Shown: piece by piece, positions 63,174 to 64,000 of the stretch
Layout: each line of letters begins with the position of its first letter
Numbering within the stretch: the first letter of the stretch is position 1
NCBI GenBank assembly: GCA_965655465.1
Contig: CBFHGY010000002.1
Location: 1-64,000, forward strand
Length of the DNA: 64,000 nucleotides
Reading direction: 5' to 3'
Source: VMCP01 sp965655465
GTDB taxonomy: Bacteria; Bacteroidota; Bacteroidia; NS11-12g; UBA955
Program-made: the position numbers and the translations under genes
The notes under the pieces: generated by a model
Told to the model about the DNA's origin: nothing
Seen by the model: the letters and a program-made list of their open reading frames with translations, nothing else
Database searches by the model: none

Positions 63174-64000
63174 ATGTCGAGGAAATTAATAGCAGCAGCG
63201 ATTAGCTGTTTTGCATTCACTAGCACAAACATTCAAGCCCAAATTGGAACGGGTCAAATAACGGGTGCCGATTTATCCGGTGAGCTTAATGCAGTAAGCA
63301 CGATGGTGCCCTTTTTAACAATTTCTCCAGATAGCCGTTCGGCATCTATGGGTGATGTTGGAGTGGCCCTTTTTAATCCAGATGCTAACAGCGTTGCTTG
63401 GAATAATGCCAATTTGACCTTTGCAGAAAACAAAACAGGTTTTTCATTGTCGTATGCTCCTTGGCTGCGCCAACTCGTTAATGATGTAGGCTTTTCTTAC
63501 CTTTCAGGTTACTCTAAAATTGGAAAGAATTCTGCCGTTTCTGGATCTTTCAGATATTTTTCCTTAGGAAACATCAACTTTACAGATTTCGATGGCAATC
63601 CTACCGGTAATTTTAATCCAAATGAATTTGCATTGGATATTGGTTATGCTACGAAATTCTCTGAAAAGTTTGCTATGGGAGTAAACTTAAGATACATTTA
63701 TTCCAACTTAGTAGGGTCAGGTATTCGAAATGGAATTGATTACACGGCAGGTACTTCCGTTGCAGGAGATATCAGTTTGATTTATCGGGATGAAATTCGT
63801 GCAGCAGGAAAAAGACACCGCTTCAATGTGGGATTAAATTTACAAAATATAGGTGCCAAGATGACTTATTCTTCTGAGGAGAAAAGAGATTTTATTCCAA
63901 CGAATTTGAAGTTTGGACTTGGGTATAAATACGAAATTGACGACCATAATGAATTGTTTATTTATGCTGATGTAAACAAATTATTGGTGCCAACTCCTCC
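63174..64000 (+). CDS. porV: type IX secretion outer-membrane protein PorV, C-terminus off the window
   Basis: From the ATG at 63174 the frame is open to the right edge (275 codons). A signal peptide (SRKLIAAAISCFAFTSTNIQAQ) leads to a PorV/LptO barrel with AVSTMVPFLTISPDSRSASMGDVGVAL, the hallmark block, then SVAWNNANL. PorV carries cargo from the translocon to PorU. In-frame ATGs at 63090 and 63111 would add a basic 21-28 residue leader, but a TATTTTTG at 63155-63162 and the signal peptide favour 63174. It follows porU by 88 bp. Confidence 0.92.
   Translation, partial: MSRKLIAAAISCFAFTSTNIQAQIGTGQITGADLSGELNAVSTMVPFLTISPDSRSASMGDVGVALFNPDANSVAWNNANLTFAENKTGFSLSYAPWLRQLVNDVGFSYLSGYSKIGKNSAVSGSFRYFSLGNINFTDFDGNPTGNFNPNEFALDIGYATKFSEKFAMGVNLRYIYSNLVGSGIRNGIDYTAGTSVAGDISLIYRDEIRAAGKRHRFNVGLNLQNIGAKMTYSSEEKRDFIPTNLKFGLGYKYEIDDHNELFIYADVNKLLVPTP

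Noticed and set aside
1..64000. CRISPR arrays, insertion sequences and integrases
   Set aside because: I saw no regularly spaced repeats, transposase motifs or terminal inverted repeats with target duplications. The only tandem repeat has two units.

Overview
The window comes from a Gram-negative member of the Bacteroidota (Bacteroidetes). It carries type IX secretion and gliding genes (gldJ, porP/sprF family, porU, porV), a T9SS sorting-domain protein, an Oar-like TonB-dependent receptor, LPS genes (lpxB, kdsA), and promoters of the phylum-specific TTTG/TAnnTTTG kind. Genus and class cannot be fixed from the sequence alone. A run of 10 Ns at 9726-9735 shows that this is draft assembly.

Left third (1-22543): an extracellular contractile injection system (eCIS, Afp/PVC/AlgoCIS type). 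A long minus-strand gene train runs from 18505 to the left edge. In transcription order it encodes a small two-pass membrane protein, a DUF4255 tail-terminator protein, an unknown 276-residue protein, the sheath, two tube proteins, a DUF5908 peptide, a LysM adaptor, a VgrG-like spike, a PAAR tip, a gp25-like wedge protein, a large baseplate-J/gp6-like protein broken by the assembly gap, a fibre-like protein, a 60-residue peptide, a second large gp6-like wedge protein and the tape measure protein, which runs off the left edge. A divergent plus-strand group encodes the AAA+ ATPase, a 619-residue protein that is the best cargo candidate, and a small YbjN-like protein that could be its chaperone. 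No T6SS membrane complex genes (TssJLM) and no phage head or replication genes are present.

Middle (22693-50059): mostly housekeeping and envelope functions. These are lpxB, a small membrane protein, surE, a VapBC-like toxin-antitoxin pair, the Oar-like receptor, an unusual one-pass membrane protein, a LytS-type histidine kinase with its LytTR regulator, an aldose epimerase with a small membrane protein, a short menE-like ligase with a class V aminotransferase, an anmK-Glu/Leu dehydrogenase-pepT operon, a fatty acid desaturase, a Dps protein, DUF2892, an AsmA-like protein with a long coiled-coil tail, a four-pass membrane protein, an HtrA-type protease and kdsA.

Right end (50178-64000): envelope and T9SS functions. 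There is a PorE-like OmpA lipoprotein with an apparently inactive retropepsin-like C-terminal domain, a protein that is little more than a signal peptide plus a T9SS sorting domain, an M1 aminopeptidase, tRNA-Asp with a clear promoter and terminator, a noncoding stretch with a 91-bp tandem repeat, gldJ and a porP/sprF gene on the minus strand, and porU followed by porV on the plus strand, porV being cut by the right edge.

The most interesting material is the eCIS with its unstudied accessory genes (membrane protein, 276-residue protein, cargo candidate plus chaperone candidate) and the degenerate protease domain on the OmpA protein.
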